A stretch of DNA of 64,000 bases from DASVFB01 sp963815965. Its GTDB lineage: Bacteria > Actinomycetota > Thermoleophilia > Gaiellales > Gaiellaceae. The stretch covers positions 13,272-77,271 of the forward strand of contig CAWFIT010000003.1 of the NCBI GenBank assembly GCA_963815965.1, in the 5' to 3' direction. This document shows positions 63,837 through 64,000 of this stretch, in pieces. A program made the position numbers and the translations under genes. Position 1 is the first letter of the stretch, and the number at the start of each line of letters is the position of its first letter. The notes below the pieces were generated by a model. The model did not search any database. It was not told the DNA's origin and saw nothing but the letters and a program-made list of their open reading frames with translations.

Positions 63837-64000
63837 GGGGGCCCTCCTCGAGATCCGCGGCCGCCCGGTGCGACCGACTGCTCGAGATTGCGCGCTAAAA
63901 ACCATTTGCACGGCGCTAAACGGCTCTTGCAGGAGGAGGTCGATTGCGGAAAACAAACGGGGCCTGCAACCTGCGGCCCCGTTGATCGAACGTAGTCGGA

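Larger units (their letters stand above)
60275..64000. repeat. Inverted copy of 56523-60273 (fold-back arm)
   Basis: From the centre at 60274 the sequence is the reverse complement of everything back to 56523; position 64000 matches 56523. The arms are 3751 and 3726 nt long, the copy being 25 nt shorter with many small deletions. The symmetry axis falls in a GC-rich hairpin with a 3-nt loop (GCGGCT CAC AGCCGC). Confidence 0.95.

Overview
The window is high-GC, densely packed chromosomal DNA from an actinobacterium. Gene order, GTG/TTG starts, an actinobacterial LexA box and the general gene complement suggest class Thermoleophilia (Gaiellales/Solirubrobacterales-like); this placement is an inference. 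No prophage, insertion sequence or CRISPR array is visible.

Layout. 1-527: end of a nitrilase-family hydrolase. 555-6956 (minus): a tightly overlapping run of a MoaD-MoaE fusion, an M50 membrane protease, a LOG-like protein, SelA, an O-methyltransferase, SelB and a SnoaL-like protein, so selenocysteine machinery is embedded with molybdopterin synthase. 6992-13597 (plus): ABC exporter, double GNAT, methylmalonyl-CoA mutase catalytic subunit, SagB-type dehydrogenase, GT4 glycosyltransferase. 13533-18824: response regulator, SecG, a lipoprotein, a secreted hydrolase and the TldD/PmbA protease pair. 18825-19979: tRNA-Leu, an array of four hairpins, LexA with its own SOS box and a small zinc-ribbon protein. 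20043-24153: secreted M36 metalloprotease with a small secreted protein upstream, then the RNase P RNA. 24178-35307: lipoprotein glycosidase-like protein, OtrA/TetM-like GTPase, DedA, a flavin reductase, a BNR-repeat secreted protein, a divergent histidine kinase/response regulator pair, an HDAC-like deacetylase, a 5'-3' exonuclease and PlsC. 35345-39833: topoisomerase I, principal sigma factor, NlpC/P60 protein. 39936-45850: a complete oligopeptide ABC operon. 45908-50873: LuxR-type regulators, HD-GYP phosphodiesterase and a broken MalT/LAL regulator. 50962-53128: secreted protein, dual-specificity phosphatase, lipoprotein, ankyrin fragment. 53172-56574: tRNA-Met and rpmG-secE-nusG-rplK-rplA-[L10 leader]-rplJ-rplL. 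56605-60273: an AfsR/SARP-type ATPase regulator flanked by two small-peptide genes that share the same direct-repeat promoter. 60275-64000: an inverted, error-rich copy of the preceding 3.75 kb.

Two things matter most. First, the AfsR-like regulator with two flanking small-ORF promoters, each carrying TTTAGCGC direct repeats with an exact 22-bp period, looks like a compact undescribed regulator/peptide module. Second, several conserved genes (topA, OtrA-like GTPase, HD-GYP, M36 protease, the AfsR-like gene) carry single-base frameshifts, and the last 3.7 kb is a fold-back of the sequence before it. Both point to an error-prone long-read or metagenomic assembly, so 'broken gene' calls should be read with caution. 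Many starts have a TANNNT hexamer about 6 nt upstream and no Shine-Dalgarno sequence, which indicates leaderless mRNAs.
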